The notes beneath the pieces are model-generated. The model had not been told where the DNA came from and ran no database searches. It worked only from the letters and a program-made list of their open reading frames with translations. Shown here one piece after another: positions 26,827 to 36,599 of a DNA stretch of 64,000 nt. Source of the DNA: Kitasatospora sp. NBC_01266 (GTDB lineage Bacteria; Actinomycetota; Actinomycetes; Streptomycetales; Streptomycetaceae); assembly GCF_036242395.1 (NCBI RefSeq), contig NZ_CP108458.1:8308001-8372000 (forward strand), written 5' to 3'. Numbering within the stretch: position 1 is the stretch's first letter; each line of letters opens with the position of its first letter. The position numbers and the translations under genes were made by a program.

Positions 26827-27566
26827 AGGGACTCCTTTGTCGGTGTCCGGGTACGCCAGGCTGGCGGACCCGTCGTGGGCCGGCGCCCTGGTAGGTGCCG
26901 GTGGGGCCGGGCAGGTGCCCGCCTGGTCGTTGCCTCTTCGCGGATGGCCCCTTCCATCGGTGCCGGGGGCCGGGTCCCCGGTTGCGGATGTGCGGACGTT
27001 CTCGTGCGGTGGCACCGGTCGGCCGGGACCGGGCGGGCGGCGAGCCGGAGGGCGCGGAGGGAGACCCCGCCATCGTCAACCGACCTTCGGGTCCGGCCGG
27101 TTCGGCTGGTAGAGAGCAGATCATCGAGCTGGTCGGGGCACCAGGAAAAAGGACGGGACAAACCACCGGAAGAACCCGCGTCCGACCGGACGACCCCGCG
27201 TCCGCGACGGGCTCAACGCCCTCGCCCGCCCGCCCGGGTGCCCGCCCCGAGGAGGGGCGGGCACTGCCGTTCGGGAAGGGCCGGGGGTCTGATTCGCAGG
27301 CCGGACGTGACCCGTCGCACCTGCCGATGGTGCGCGGGAGTTGACGCTGCCTCAACTGCCGCGCCACCGTGCCCGTCACGGCGACGGACGGGCACGGTAC
27401 GGAGGCCGCCGGTGGGGTCGCCCGGCCGTGCTACTGACCGGTAGGGTGCGGTAGCTCAGCAGTCCCGTCCTGCCGGGGACGGGACCTGTTGTGACGTCTG
27501 GACACCAGGGGAGGGTGTGTTGGTCGGACAACGAAGTTCGCGCCGGGCGAGTGCGGCGGTGGACCG
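26827..27566. other. Long intergenic region between the divergent lectin and LAL regulator genes
   Basis: No gene is supported in these 740 bp, although GC-rich open frames cross it. It should hold the promoters of both neighbours. A perfect 11-bp inverted repeat with a 5-base loop lies at 27238-27264. Confidence 0.45.
27238..27264. terminator. Hairpin in a divergent intergenic region
   Basis: An 11-bp perfect stem (27238-27248 with 27254-27264) resembles a terminator but stands upstream of genes on both sides. It may mark the end of a lost gene or act as an attenuator. Confidence 0.45.
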
Positions 27567-30500
27567 TTGAGGGAGTTCGGCGAGATGCTGCTCGAGTGCC
27601 GCCGGGTGGCCGGGCTGACCCAGGAGGAGCTCGCCGAGGCGGCCGGCCTGTCCGCCCGGTCGGTCAGGGATCTGGAGCAGGGGCGACGCGGGCGCCCGCA
27701 GCGCCGGACGGTGGAGCAGCTGGTGTCGGCGCTGGGCCTGGTGGGAACCGGCGCCGCCGAGCTGCTGGCGGCCGGGCGTCCCGGGCGCCCGGCCGACCGC
27801 GGCCGGGAGGGAGCCGTGCTGCTCGACCGGACCGAACAGCTCGCGGTGCTGGAGCGCGCGGCCGACGGGGCACGGGCCGGTCAGGGCGCGGTGGTGCTGG
27901 TGTGTGCCGGTGCGGGGATGGGGAAGACCTCGCTGCTGAACGCCTGGGCGGGCGCCGAACAGGCCCGTGGGATGCGGGTGGTGCGGGCCGACAGCGGTGA
28001 ACTGGAGCAGGACTTCGCCTTCTCGGTGCTGCGGCAGTTGATCGAACCGCTGCTGGCCCGGGCCGATCAGGCCGGGCGGGAGCGCCTGCTGTCGGGCCCG
28101 GCGGAGTTGGCCACCTACGCCCTGCGCGTTGACGGCGCCGACGGGGGGCCGGGGCTGTCGCCGGACGCGTCCCTGGGCGTGCTGCACAGCCTCTACTGGC
28201 TGATGGTGCACGTCGCCGACGACGGGCCGCTCGCCCTGGTGGTCGACGACGCGCACTGGGCAGACGTGCCGTCGGTGCGCTGGCTGGAGTACCTGGCCCG
28301 GCGGATGCGCGGTCTGCCGCTGCTGGTGGTACTGGCCGCACGCCCGGATGCCGGACGCGGGTCGAGCCGCTGCTGGAGCAGATCGGCGCCCAGGCGCACT
28401 GCCGGCCCGTGGAGCTGCCGGCCCTGGCCGCCGACAGTGTGGCCGCGCTGGTGCGAACGCGGCTGGGCGGGGACGCCGATCCGCGGTTCGCCGCCGCCTG
28501 CGCCGAGGCGACCCGGGGCAATCCCCTGCTGCTGCGCGAGCTGCTGCGGACGCTGGCCGACAACAGGGTCAGGCCGGCCGGCGATCAGGCGTTGGTGGTG
28601 GAGGAGTTCCGGGGCCGGATCCTGGCGGGCACTGTGGTCAAGCGCCTGGCGGGCGAGCCGGAGGCGGTCCGCCTGCTGGTCCGCGCCCTGGTGGTGCTGG
28701 GGGACGGCACCGGCTGGCCGGTCGCGGCCGAGCTGGCCGGGCTGGGCGAGGCGAGGACCCGGGAGCTCGGCCGCCGGTTGCAGCGGATCGGGGTGCTGGC
28801 CCCCGGTGACCCGGCGCGGTTCGAGCATCCCCTGGTCCGCGCCGCGATCGCCGAAGCCCTCTGCGGGCCGGTGGAGTTGGCCGACGGACATGCCCAGGCG
28901 GCCGAACTGCTCCGGCGCGAGGGGGTGTCCGAAGCGGTGGTGGCGGCTCATCTGCTGCTGGCTGAACCGAACGGTGAGGCCTGGCGGGTGGACGTCCTGC
29001 GGGAGGCGGCGCGGGCCACCCGCGGCCGGGGGGCACCGGAGGTCACCGTGACCTATCTGCGCCGCGCCTTGCGCGAACCGATGTCGGTCAAAGAACGCGG
29101 CCCGCTGCTGCTGGAGTTGGGCGCGGACGAGTTACAGGTCGACGTCGGTGCGGCCCGGCACCGCCTGGCGCGGGCCGCGGACGCGCTGACCGACCCGTAC
29201 TCCCGGGCCCAGGCGGCCCACCTGCTCGCCCACGCGCTGTTCCTCGGGCAGCAGCACGAGGACGCCGTCGACGTGCTCGCCCGCGCGGTGGAGGACCTGC
29301 GGGAGGCGGAGGACGGCAGCGGGATCGCCCGCGAGGTGTCGTGGTACCTGCAGGCCCAGATGCTGCTGATCGGCTACGACCAGCTGTCCACCCTCCCCGC
29401 CGCCCGGTTGCGGGCCCGGCGACTGCGCGACCACGCACTGGCCGGTGACACCCCTGGGGAGTGCGCGATGCTCGCCGCGCTGTCCGTCTCCGCCCTCAGC
29501 GGCGAGGCCGGCGCCGCCGTCGCCGATGACCTCATGGACCGGGCGCTGCGCGGCGGGTTGGCGGGCACGGACCAGACGCAGATGCTGCTGAGCCTGGCCG
29601 GGCTGGCCTTCGTGGCCACCGATCGGCTCGACGACGCGGCGGCGCGGTTCGACCAGATCGCCGACGTGGCCGGGCGCTGGGGTTCCTTCCTCATGGTGTC
29701 GGCGGCGCTGACCTGGCAGGTGTCGATCAGCCGCCACCGGGGTCGACAGCTCGCGCTCACCCCGGAGTTCGGGCACCCGGCGATGTCCGACGAGGACATG
29801 GAGCTCCGGGTCCGGGCAGCCATGATGACCCAGGTGGGCGAGTCGATGATCGAGCGCGGCGACCTGGCCGGGGCCGCGCGGGCACTGGCCCCAGACGCCG
29901 ACAGCGACCGGGTGGGTTGGGCGTGGCAGGGCCCGATGCTCCTCGTCCGCAGCCGGGCGCACGCCGAGCGGGGCGATCCGGCCGCCGCGCTCGCGGTCCT
30001 GCTGGAGTACGGCGCGCAGGAGCGGTGGGCTCAGGTCACCAACCTCGCCCTGGCGCCCTGGCGGTCGCAGGCGGCCCTCGCCCACCTGGCACTGGGGCAG
30101 CGGGCGGACGCACTGCGACTCGCCGCCGAGGAGTTGGAGCTGGCGCACCGCTGGGGCACCGAGCGGTCCATCGGGGTGGCGTCGCGCTGCCTGGGCGTCG
30201 TGACGGGCGGGGCCGAAGGGGCCGCCCTCCTGCGCGAAGCCGTCGGCGTGCTGAAGCGGTCCCCGGCCCACCTCGAGCTGGCCCGGGCGCGGTACGACCT
30301 GGGGATCGCCCTGGCGCGCACCGGCGAGGCCGATCGCGCCCGGCAGAGCCTCGCCCAGGCGCTGGACCGCGCGCAGGCCTGCGGCAGCGTCCTGCTGGCC
30401 GGCCGGGCGCGTCGGGCGTTGACCGAGCTGGGCGTGCGCCCCCGCCCGGTGCCACCGCCCGCCCCCCAGCCTGTCGATGACCGAGCACCGCGTGCTGGAG

Positions 30501-30665
30501 CTGGTCGGCGCCGGCCACAGCGACCGGCAGATCGCCCAGGCCCTGCTGCTGACCCCGCAGGACGTGACCGTGCTGATCGGCCGGGTGGCCCGCACCCTGG
30601 GTGTCACCGGCCGGGCCGACCTGGCCGGCCGCGGGCAGGGCATCGCACCCGCGAGCCCGCCGTGA
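27567..30665 (+). pseudogene. LAL-type (large ATP-binding LuxR-like) regulator with XRE N-terminus; two frameshifts
   Basis: The domains in order are an XRE helix-turn-helix (AGLTQEELAEAAGLSARSVRDLEQGR), an AAA-type ATPase with Walker A GAGMGKTS and Walker B LALVVDDAHWAD, a long helical TPR-like region, and a C-terminal LuxR-type helix-turn-helix in weak form (RVLELVGAGHSDRQIAQALLL). The frame changes near 28336-28360 (one base missing) and near 30445-30476 within a C-run (one base extra). About 1030 residues result if both are corrected. Both faults may be assembly errors. The start, TTG 27567, is uncertain. LAL proteins often activate secondary metabolism. Confidence 0.75.
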
Positions 30666-30959
30666 CCGCGGGACGACGGCCACGTCGCACGGGTCGGCCC
30701 GTCCGCGCCGGGTGCCGTCGCCTCGTGTCGCACCACGTGTCGCACCACGTGTCGCAGGACCGGCCGCCGGCGGCGGGCCCGCACCGGGTCGGCTCCGCCG
30801 GCCAGGGCCCCGAGCTTGCGGGCGCGGCCCAGGAGGGAGACGGTGTTGCCTGCCGCCGCGGCCAGTGCTTGATCGCCGCCGCCGTCGTGTGCGTCCTCCA
30901 GGCGCACGTCCAGGTACTCGCCCGCGATCCGCCCCGTCAGACGATCAAGACCGCGGACA
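30666..30959. other. Stretch between the LAL regulator and the IS21 remnant
   Basis: No gene is recognised. A 12-bp repeat (CACCACGTGTCG type) occurs two and a half times at about 30724-30757. Minus-strand translation here (GEYLDVRLEDAHDGGGDQ and onward) has protein-like character but no known match. Confidence 0.35.
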
Positions 30960-31567
30960 CCCGCCCACGACCAGCACGAGTAGGAGCAACTCGGCGCCAC
31001 GCCGGTCGAGTTCGAGATATCCCAGCTCGTCGACGCACAAAAGGTCGACGCGCCCGTAGCGGGTGATCGTCTTGGTCGGCTGCTTCTCGTCGGCGGCCTC
31101 CACGAGCCCGTTGACGAGCTTGGCCGCGAGCACGTACTTGACCTGGAAGCCGGCCATCGCGGCAGCCGAGCGAGGGCGATCGGCAGGTGGGACTTTCCGG
31201 TCCCGGAGTCCCCGATCAGGCAGAGGGGTTCGCCCTTGCGGATCCGTTCGCAGCCGGCGAGGTTGTTGATCTGGGCCTGGTTGACGTTCGGATTGGCGGA
31301 GTAGTCGAAGTCCGACAACCACTTCGGCCGGGGAAAGCCGGCCGTCTGCGGGCGCCGCTCGGATCGGCGGCGGTCCCGTTCCTCGCACTCGGTCATCAGC
31401 AGCTCGGCCAGCAGGCCGCGGTAGGTGAGCTGATCGCGGTAGGTGAGCTGATCGGGCTCGGCTCGTCGGATGATCTCCTGGTAGTGCGCGAGCACGGTCG
31501 GCAGTCGAAGGACCCGGCAGGCGGTGTCGATGCCCGCGTCGGCGGCCTGCTCACGGATGTCGCACAA
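30960..31567 (-). pseudogene. IS21-family IstB-like ATPase, frameshifted and truncated
   Basis: The N-terminal frame gives LTYRGLLAELLMTECEERDRRRSERR, FPRPKWLSDFDYSANPN and a Walker A GDSGTGKSH. A second frame then gives MAGFQVKYVLAAKLVNGLVE, GRVDLLCVDELGYLELDRRGAELL with the Walker B motif. The C-terminus after this is lost, and no IstA transposase gene is present. An 18-bp direct duplication at about 31413-31448 doubles the DQLTYR segment. It is a dead IS21 helper gene. Confidence 0.8.
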
Positions 31568-31596
31568 TCGGCCCTGACCCGAGCCGGTGTACGCCT

Positions 31597-32535
31597 TCAG
31601 GAGCGGAGCGTGGCGCGGTAGGCGCTGGGAGGCATGCCGTGGTGGCGTTTGAATGCGGTGCTGAAGGCGAATGCGTCGGTGTATCCGACGCGTTGGCCGA
31701 CCGTGGTGATGGGGGTGGTGGGGTCGTGGAGGAGGTCTGCGGCCAGGGACATGCGCCGGCCGGTGAGGTAGGTCAGGGGTGGCTCGCCGACCAGGGTGGT
31801 GAAGCGTCGGGCGAGCGCGGCCCGTGACACGCCTGCGGTGGCGGCGAGTTCGGCGACGGTCCAGGGAAGCTCGGGGCGCTCGTGCAGGGCGTGCAGGGCT
31901 GGGCCGACTGTCTTGTCGCCGAGGGCGCGGTACCAGCCGGGTGAGTTGGCGCCGGGGCGGGTGAACCAGGTACGCAGGGTCCGGATGAGGAGCAGGTCGA
32001 GCATGCGATCCAGCACGACCTGCTGGCCCGGTTCGTCCACGACGATTTCATCGACGGCCACCGCCAGCAGGGCACGTGGGTTGTCAGCGGCAGGCAGGTG
32101 CACCACCTGCGGCAGCGCGCACAGCAACCGGTGCGCGGTCTGGGTCACCGTGGGGTAGAAGCCGGTGAACATCATCATCGGTGCAGCACAGGTCTCCCCG
32201 TAGGTGCGCGGGGCGAGCGGGACGGGCTCCGGGACGGGCGTCCCGTGCGGGGTGCTGCAATCGCCGGCGCCGTGGATCAGTACCAGCGGTGCCGTCTCCG
32301 GGGCGTCGGCGACGGTGTGCGGGCCGGGGCCACGAGCCAGAACGATGTCGCCGCTGCCCAGACGGATGGGCGTGCTGTCGTCGGGAATGATCCAGCCGGT
32401 GCCGCGGAGCATGGCGTGCAGCGTGAGGGGCGGCGGCGACACGTACCGCACCGACCACGGCGGGGCCTCGATGACCTGCCGCAGCACCGAGCCACGCGCG
32501 CGAACGGAGTGCAGGAGATCGGCTATGACGTCCAC
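31597..32535 (-). CDS. AraC-family transcriptional regulator
   Basis: This 312-residue protein has an N-terminal cupin (AraC_binding type: YVSPPPLTLHAMLRGTGWII and GSGDIVLARGPGPHTVAD) and a C-terminal pair of helix-turn-helix motifs, WTVAELAATAGVSRAALARRF and TPITTVGQRVGYTDAFAFSTAF, the AraC signature. GTG 32535 (VDVIADLLHSVRARG) is chosen because this is where family sequences begin; an ATG at 32568 would add 11 residues. It was probably divergent from the SnoaL-like gene at 34295, which it may control, before an IS5-like element entered between them. Confidence 0.87.
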   Translation of the reverse strand: MDVIADLLHSVRARGSVLRQVIEAPPWSVRYVSPPPLTLHAMLRGTGWIIPDDSTPIRLGSGDIVLARGPGPHTVADAPETAPLVLIHGAGDCSTPHGTPVPEPVPLAPRTYGETCAAPMMMFTGFYPTVTQTAHRLLCALPQVVHLPAADNPRALLAVAVDEIVVDEPGQQVVLDRMLDLLLIRTLRTWFTRPGANSPGWYRALGDKTVGPALHALHERPELPWTVAELAATAGVSRAALARRFTTLVGEPPLTYLTGRRMSLAADLLHDPTTPITTVGQRVGYTDAFAFSTAFKRHHGMPPSAYRATLRS

Positions 32536-32699
32536 TCCACTGAGCGTAGACGATGACAAAGGAATCAACGCGGATCACCCATGGAACGTCTCCCACTGAG
32601 TGGTGTGCATCGTGAAGTTGCAGGTCATGGTTCTGGTGTGCGTCGGCGTCAGGGTGCTCACGCTGGTTGTGGACGTATGACTTCGGCGTAGATCGTCGG

Positions 32700-33539
32700 T
32701 CAGCGGGCGACTTCGCGGTTCGTCAGGACCAGAAGGGCCCGGACCAGCGCGGTCGCCCACTTCGGGTCGGTGCGGACCTTGCCGAGGACGCGCCAGTTCT
32801 TCAGGTGTGCGAAGCCGTGTTCGACCGGCGCCCGGACCGCGGCCAGCGCCTTGTTGGACACTTTCTGACCTCGGGTCAGGGGTCGGTTGCGGGCGGCCTT
32901 GTAGCCGGTGATCACCGCCGGGTCGGCGTCGGGGTCGCTGTCGTCGAGGCCGACGAAGCCCAGGTCGGCGATCGCGCCGAGGCCGGCCGCGCGCAGATGG
33001 GCGGTCAGTTTGTCGTGGCGGCAGGCGGTGATCTCCGAGGTGCGTCCGGGCCGGACCGCGCTCACCCAGACCAGGCGGCCCTTGTCGTCGGTGAGCGCGA
33101 TCACGAGCAGGCCGTGGCATTTGTGCTTGCCGGAGTAGTTCTTCCGGTTCTCGGTCCCGGTGCGGCGGTGGGTGCGGATCAGAGAACCGTCCAGCAGGGC
33201 CACCCCGCCACCCGATCGGGTGATCTTCTTGAGCGCGCGGTCCAGGCGCGGGGCGCGAGCGGCCAGCAGGCCGACGACCTCGCGCACCCACCGGGTCACG
33301 GTGGTGCGGTGCACCCCGTTCCCGCCGGCCAGGTCGCCGGGCCGCTGGTCACAGCGCAGCACCGCCAGCACGATGCCGGCGATCCTCCCTGCCGACAGGG
33401 CCCGCCACCGCGATCCGATCTTCTTGCAGTGGCCGCGGATCAGGTCGGCGAGCCAGTTCAAGGTGGCACTCGACAGCGGCAGGCGGGCGGTGTAGACAAG
33501 ACCGTCGGGGCCCTCGACGAGACCGTTGTTTTTCTTCAC
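32700..33539 (-). CDS. IS5-family-like (DDE_Tnp_4 type) transposase
   Basis: The 279-residue protein contains NGVHRTTVTRWVREVVGLL (helix-turn-helix), LLDGSLIRT (first Asp), GLLVIALTDDKGRLVWVSAV, IADLGFVGLDD (second Asp) and the last Glu in VEHGFAHLKNWRVL. These are the blocks of DDE_Tnp_4 transposases. GTG 33539 (VKKNNGLVEGPDG) is the first plausible start after the accessory gene. It lies between matched inverted repeats and reads intact, so the element may be active. Confidence 0.85.
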   Translation of the reverse strand: MKKNNGLVEGPDGLVYTARLPLSSATLNWLADLIRGHCKKIGSRWRALSAGRIAGIVLAVLRCDQRPGDLAGGNGVHRTTVTRWVREVVGLLAARAPRLDRALKKITRSGGGVALLDGSLIRTHRRTGTENRKNYSGKHKCHGLLVIALTDDKGRLVWVSAVRPGRTSEITACRHDKLTAHLRAAGLGAIADLGFVGLDDSDPDADPAVITGYKAARNRPLTRGQKVSNKALAAVRAPVEHGFAHLKNWRVLGKVRTDPKWATALVRALLVLTNREVAR

Positions 33540-33603
33540 ACCAAACTCAACTGCCGCCGGGGGCCCTCCGGTTACGCCCCTGCGGCGTGCAGGGCCGGGA
33601 TGG

Positions 33604-34059
33604 CTACAGCCGTGCGGTGAACTTCCCGTCGCCGCGTTTGTGCAGCCATCCGCGGTCCTCGAGCTTGACCAGTTTCGCCCGCAGCGGCTCCAGCTTCCCG
33701 CGCGCCTCCACCGGAAGGCCCAGCTCTTCGCCCACCGCCCGCACCTGCACCGGACCGCCGGCGGCTCGCACGATCGCCAGTATCCGGCGGTAGTCCTCGG
33801 GCAGCGCGGTCTCGTCAACGCTGTCGCCACGGTGCGGGACCAGCAGCACCGCACGCCCGCCAACATGCGCTGACGCCGGTGCGACGGCAGCCCGTTCCCC
33901 AGCTGTCCGCTCGCTCATCCGCGTCAGGACCCTCTCGGCGACTGCGCGTTCGTCCCGCTCGGCCCGCACCTGGTCCAGCTGCTTGACCAGCTGTTCTTCC
34001 AGCTCGTCCAGTTCCGCGCGGCGCGCGGCGATCCGTTCCAGTACCTCGGGGTCCACCAT
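33604..34059 (-). CDS. IS-associated coiled-coil/winged-helix accessory protein
   Basis: This 151-residue protein starts with a long heptad-like helix (EVLERIAARRAELDELEEQLVKQLDQVRAERDERA, about residues 4-38) and ends with a winged-helix pattern (DYRRILAIVRAAGGPVQVRAVGEELG, LEPLRAKLVKLEDRGWLHKRGDGKF). It lies upstream of the transposase within the same inverted repeats. It may bind the element's ends or repress the transposase. A second protein with the same architecture accompanies another IS5-like transposase at 39018. Confidence 0.7.
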   Translation of the reverse strand: MVDPEVLERIAARRAELDELEEQLVKQLDQVRAERDERAVAERVLTRMSERTAGERAAVAPASAHVGGRAVLLVPHRGDSVDETALPEDYRRILAIVRAAGGPVQVRAVGEELGLPVEARGKLEPLRAKLVKLEDRGWLHKRGDGKFTARL

Positions 34060-34294
34060 GCCCGGGAGCGTAGGAGCACCGCGGGCTGGAACGGGCCAGA
34101 ACCCACGAAGACCTCCCTGCCCGATGATCTACACGCCAGACTGCCGCGCATGACCAGCACGAGCACCCGGGCACGGAATCACACCAGGCCCGTGACCTGC
34201 CACTTCACGATGCACACCACTCACTGCATTGATTGCCTGGAACGACACAACAGCCAGGCGGCCAGCGGCCGCTGTCGAACGGAAGAGACGCACC

Positions 34295-34687
34295 ATGAGC
34301 AGGAGTGACACGGCCAAGGCGCTGCTCCAGAGCTACATCGACACCATCAACGCCAACGACCTCGAAGGACTGCTGTCCCTGTTCGCCGAGGACGTCGTGT
34401 GGGAGGACCCCTACGGGACGGAGCCCGTCCACGGCCGCGCCGCGCTCCGTGAGATCTACGCGCCGGTCATCGGCACCTTGCAGCTCACCCTGGACACCCC
34501 GATCCGGGGCTCCCACGGCGACAGGGCCGCCATGGCGTTCAGCTTCGAGTGGGTCGTCGACGGCAAACCCGCTCGCGCACGAGCGATCGACCTGATCACC
34601 GTCAACGACCAGGGGCTCATCTCCGGCTTCCAGGCTCACTGGGCACCCGACGACACCGAACTGCCCGACGGCACCACCATCGCTTGA
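34295..34687 (+). CDS. SnoaL-like (NTF2-fold) protein
   Basis: This 130-residue protein has the NTF2-like pattern: an N-terminal helix (KALLQSYIDTINANDLEGLLSLFAEDVVWEDPYG), then strands GRAALREIY, AMAFSFEWVVDGKPARARAIDLITVNDQGLISGFQAHWAP. Such small proteins act as ketosteroid-isomerase-like or polyketide cyclase-like enzymes, or detoxifiers. ATG 34295 follows GGAAGAG. It is likely regulated by the AraC protein on the other side of the IS5-like element. Confidence 0.87.
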   Translation: MSRSDTAKALLQSYIDTINANDLEGLLSLFAEDVVWEDPYGTEPVHGRAALREIYAPVIGTLQLTLDTPIRGSHGDRAAMAFSFEWVVDGKPARARAIDLITVNDQGLISGFQAHWAPDDTELPDGTTIA

Positions 34688-34899
34688 CGAAGCGGAATCC
34701 GCGCCGGCTGCCGATGCCGCCTGCGATCCACTCACACACCGGTTCTGGGTGAAGTCGCAGAGTGTGAACGTGACGTTCGGAGAAGCCCACGATGTCGTTG
34801 CCGCAACCGAGTCGCCTTGCTTGCGGTCCGGTGCCGAAACGCCCGGCCTTCGGACGTCTTCGGAGCGTCGGTGAGCCGGAGCACGGTCCTGCGGCACTG

Positions 34900-34947
34900 C
34901 CGAGGGCCCTGGTGCGGCGACAGGGATCGCTGTGCCAGGGCCCTCGG
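34900..34947 (-). terminator. Terminator hairpin after the broken secreted-protein gene
   Basis: A perfect 13-bp stem (34900-34912 with 34935-34947) with a 22-base loop lies directly downstream of the minus-strand stop at 34959. Confidence 0.6.
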
Positions 34948-34958
34948 TCGTCCGGGTG

Positions 34959-35264
34959 TCAGTCGTTCTGGTAGTAGCCGAACATGTCGACGATCAGGTC
35001 GCTGGGGCCGTCGGCCGCATTCCAGAAGTCGACGATGCCGTCGGGGCCGCCGGCTGTCTGGACCAGGTTCGGAACCGTCGCACCGGCAGTCCAGTTCAGC
35101 GAGGACGACGACGGCTGCCACGGCGGCGAGGCAGCGTTCTGCAGGTACTGCTGCAGCGTGTTCGGGTCGGGTGCGTCACTGAGGTGGCCGGTGGAGGTGG
35201 TGTCGGTGACGGTCGTGTTCAGTACGACCGCGCTGATGTCCGGCGCGAGGGGGGATAGTGTCAT
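34959..35264 (-). pseudogene. C-terminal remnant of a secreted protein, cut by IS3
   Basis: The minus frame reads SPLAPDISAVVLNTTVTDT, LNWTAGATVPNLVQTAGG and SDLIVDMFGYYQND before the stop. This beta-rich module is common at the C-terminus of exported Streptomyces proteins (SAVVLNVT...SNLNW...VPNL...VDF...DLIVDMFGYY). The rest of the gene is absent: the frame enters the IS3 left end at 35265, and the sequence beyond the IS3 right end is unrelated. Confidence 0.75.
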
Positions 35265-35352
35265 TGAAGTTCCCCCGTTGATCTGGACAGCTTGATACTG
35301 GGACGGTTGAGTCCCGGAGGAAGCAGTCCAGGTAGTGCGTGGCAAGAGCAAC

Positions 35353-35643
35353 ATGAGCAAGCGGTACACGGCGGAGTTCAAGCGGGACGCGATCGCGCTC
35401 GTCCGGTCCTCGCCCCATCGGAACGTCACCGATATCGCCCGGGAGCTGGGCGTGAGTCCGGAGGGGCTTCGCGGCTGGGTGAAACAGGCGAAGGTCGACC
35501 GCGGCGAGGGGGCGCCAGGCGCGCTGACGACGGCGGAGAAGGACGAGCTCCAGCGGCTGCGCAGGGAGAACCGGGAACAGCAGCAGACGATCGAGATCTT
35601 GAAAAAAGCCGCGGCCTTCTTCGCGAAGGAGACGATGAAGTAG
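35353..35643 (+). CDS. IS3-family OrfA
   Basis: This 96-residue protein has the IS3 OrfA helix-turn-helix (YTAEFKRDAIALVRSS, VTDIARELGVSPEGLRGWVKQAK) and a leucine-zipper-like coiled coil (LQRLRRENREQQQTIEILKKAAAFFAKE). Near its end the run AAAAAAG at 35602-35608 is a classical slippery site, so OrfA should shift by -1 into OrfB to make the OrfAB transposase. Confidence 0.88.
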   Translation: MSKRYTAEFKRDAIALVRSSPHRNVTDIARELGVSPEGLRGWVKQAKVDRGEGAPGALTTAEKDELQRLRRENREQQQTIEILKKAAAFFAKETMK

Positions 35644-36551
35644 GCACGTTGTGCCGCTTCATCGACGCGGAGAGGGCTGCCGAGGACAGACCTGACGGCT
35701 TCAGTGTCGCGCTGTTGTGCCGGGTTCTGAAGCTCCCGCGCACCAGCTACTACGCCTGGCTCGCCAGTCGGCCGGCCGCCGCCGAGCGGCAGCGGGCAGA
35801 AGACGAACTGGCCCAGGAGATAAGGGAGATCCACGCCTCCTCGCGCGGAGCCTACGGCGTCCCGCGCGTGCACGCCGCACTGCGGCGGACGGGCCGTGCG
35901 ATCAACCGGAAGAAGGTCGAGCGGATCATGCGCGAGCGCGACATCCGGGGTATCATCCGCCGCAGGCGCCGCCACCTGACGAAACAGGACACCAAGGCCG
36001 CCCCGGCCCCCGACCTGATCGGCCGCGACTTCACCGCGAAGCGGCCCGGTACGAAGCTCGTCGGCGACATCACATATCTGCCCACGATCGAGGGCTGGTG
36101 GTATCTGGCCACGGTCATCGACCTGGCGACCCGCGAGGTGATCGGGTACGCGATGGCCGACCACCACCGCGCCGAACTGGTCACCGACGCCCTGAAAATG
36201 GCCGCCGGCCGGGGCGGCCTGAAGCCGGGCTGCATCATGCACACCGACCGCGGCAGCGAGTATACGAGTAGCGAATTCCGCCAGGAGATAAGGAAGTTGA
36301 ACCTGAGACAGAGTATGGGGCGAACCGGCATATGTTACGATAACGCCGCAGCCGAGAGCTTCTTCGGCTTGCTGAAAGCGGAGATCGGCACCACCGTCTG
36401 GGACAGCCGGGAAGCGGCCCGAGCCGACGTCTTCCGCTTCATCGAAGTCGAATACAACCGCACCAGGCTCCGCAGGCACCCCGAGTTCGGGTACCTCACC
36501 CCACTCGAAACCCGAGCCAGGCTGCAGCACGACTTCACCCCCGCAGCGTAA
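35604..36551 (+). CDS. IS3-family OrfB (catalytic part, made by -1 frameshift)
   Basis: OrfB lies in the -1 frame of OrfA and lacks a strong own start; it is entered at the AAAAAAG slip site. It contains the HTH_21 region YYAWLASRPAAAERQRAEDEL and GAYGVPRVHAALRR, then the rve integrase core with catalytic residues Asp in GDITYLPT, Asp in HTDRGSEYTS and Glu in DNAAAESFFGLLK. It reads through to TAA at 36549-36551. The gene set looks intact and the element may be mobile. Confidence 0.88.
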   Translation, partial: KSRGLLREGDDEVGTLCRFIDAERAAEDRPDGFSVALLCRVLKLPRTSYYAWLASRPAAAERQRAEDELAQEIREIHASSRGAYGVPRVHAALRRTGRAINRKKVERIMRERDIRGIIRRRRRHLTKQDTKAAPAPDLIGRDFTAKRPGTKLVGDITYLPTIEGWWYLATVIDLATREVIGYAMADHHRAELVTDALKMAAGRGGLKPGCIMHTDRGSEYTSSEFRQEIRKLNLRQSMGRTGICYDNAAAESFFGLLKAEIGTTVWDSREAARADVFRFIEVEYNRTRLRRHPEFGYLTPLETRARLQHDFTPAA

Positions 36552-36599
36552 GCACCCGCTGTCCAAGATCAGGGGGGAACTTCAGTTCGGGGCGGGCGG

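Larger units (their letters stand above)
32598..34222. mobile_element. Complete IS5-like insertion element with 43-bp terminal inverted repeats
   Basis: Bases 32598-32640 and 34180-34222 are inverted repeats matching at 39 of 43 positions. The trinucleotide ACT flanks the element on both sides (32595-32597 and 34223-34225), consistent with a 3-bp target duplication. Inside are a transposase (32700-33539) and a coiled-coil/winged-helix accessory gene (33604-34059), both on the minus strand. Removing the element would leave about 135 bp between the AraC and SnoaL-like genes, i.e. a compact divergent promoter. Confidence 0.8.
35265..36584 (+). mobile_element. IS3-family insertion sequence, complete
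   Basis: The left end (from 35265) and the right end (to 36584) are imperfect inverted repeats opening with TGAAGTTCCCCC and continuing into a shared TGATCT-type and GGACAGC segment. OrfA and OrfB lie between. The flanks show no target duplication and carry unrelated gene fragments, a secreted-protein tail on the left and a helicase-associated domain on the right, suggesting that recombination between copies or a deletion followed insertion. Confidence 0.82.

Noticed and set aside
30724-30757. Short CACGTG-containing tandem repeat as a CRISPR or operator array
   Set aside because: Only about two and a half 12-bp units without spacers; it is too small and has no associated genes.
31413-31448. 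18-bp direct repeat as a recombination site
   Set aside because: It lies inside a dead IstB gene and simply duplicates six codons; no recombinase is nearby.
29132-31567. An 811-residue open frame on the minus strand
   Set aside because: Only its first part encodes IstB-like protein; the rest is antisense to the LAL regulator and has no domain. High GC keeps antisense frames open.
34732-35121. A 129-residue minus frame upstream of the secreted-protein remnant
   Set aside because: No domain and no ribosome site; it overlaps the terminator hairpin and the remnant in another frame.
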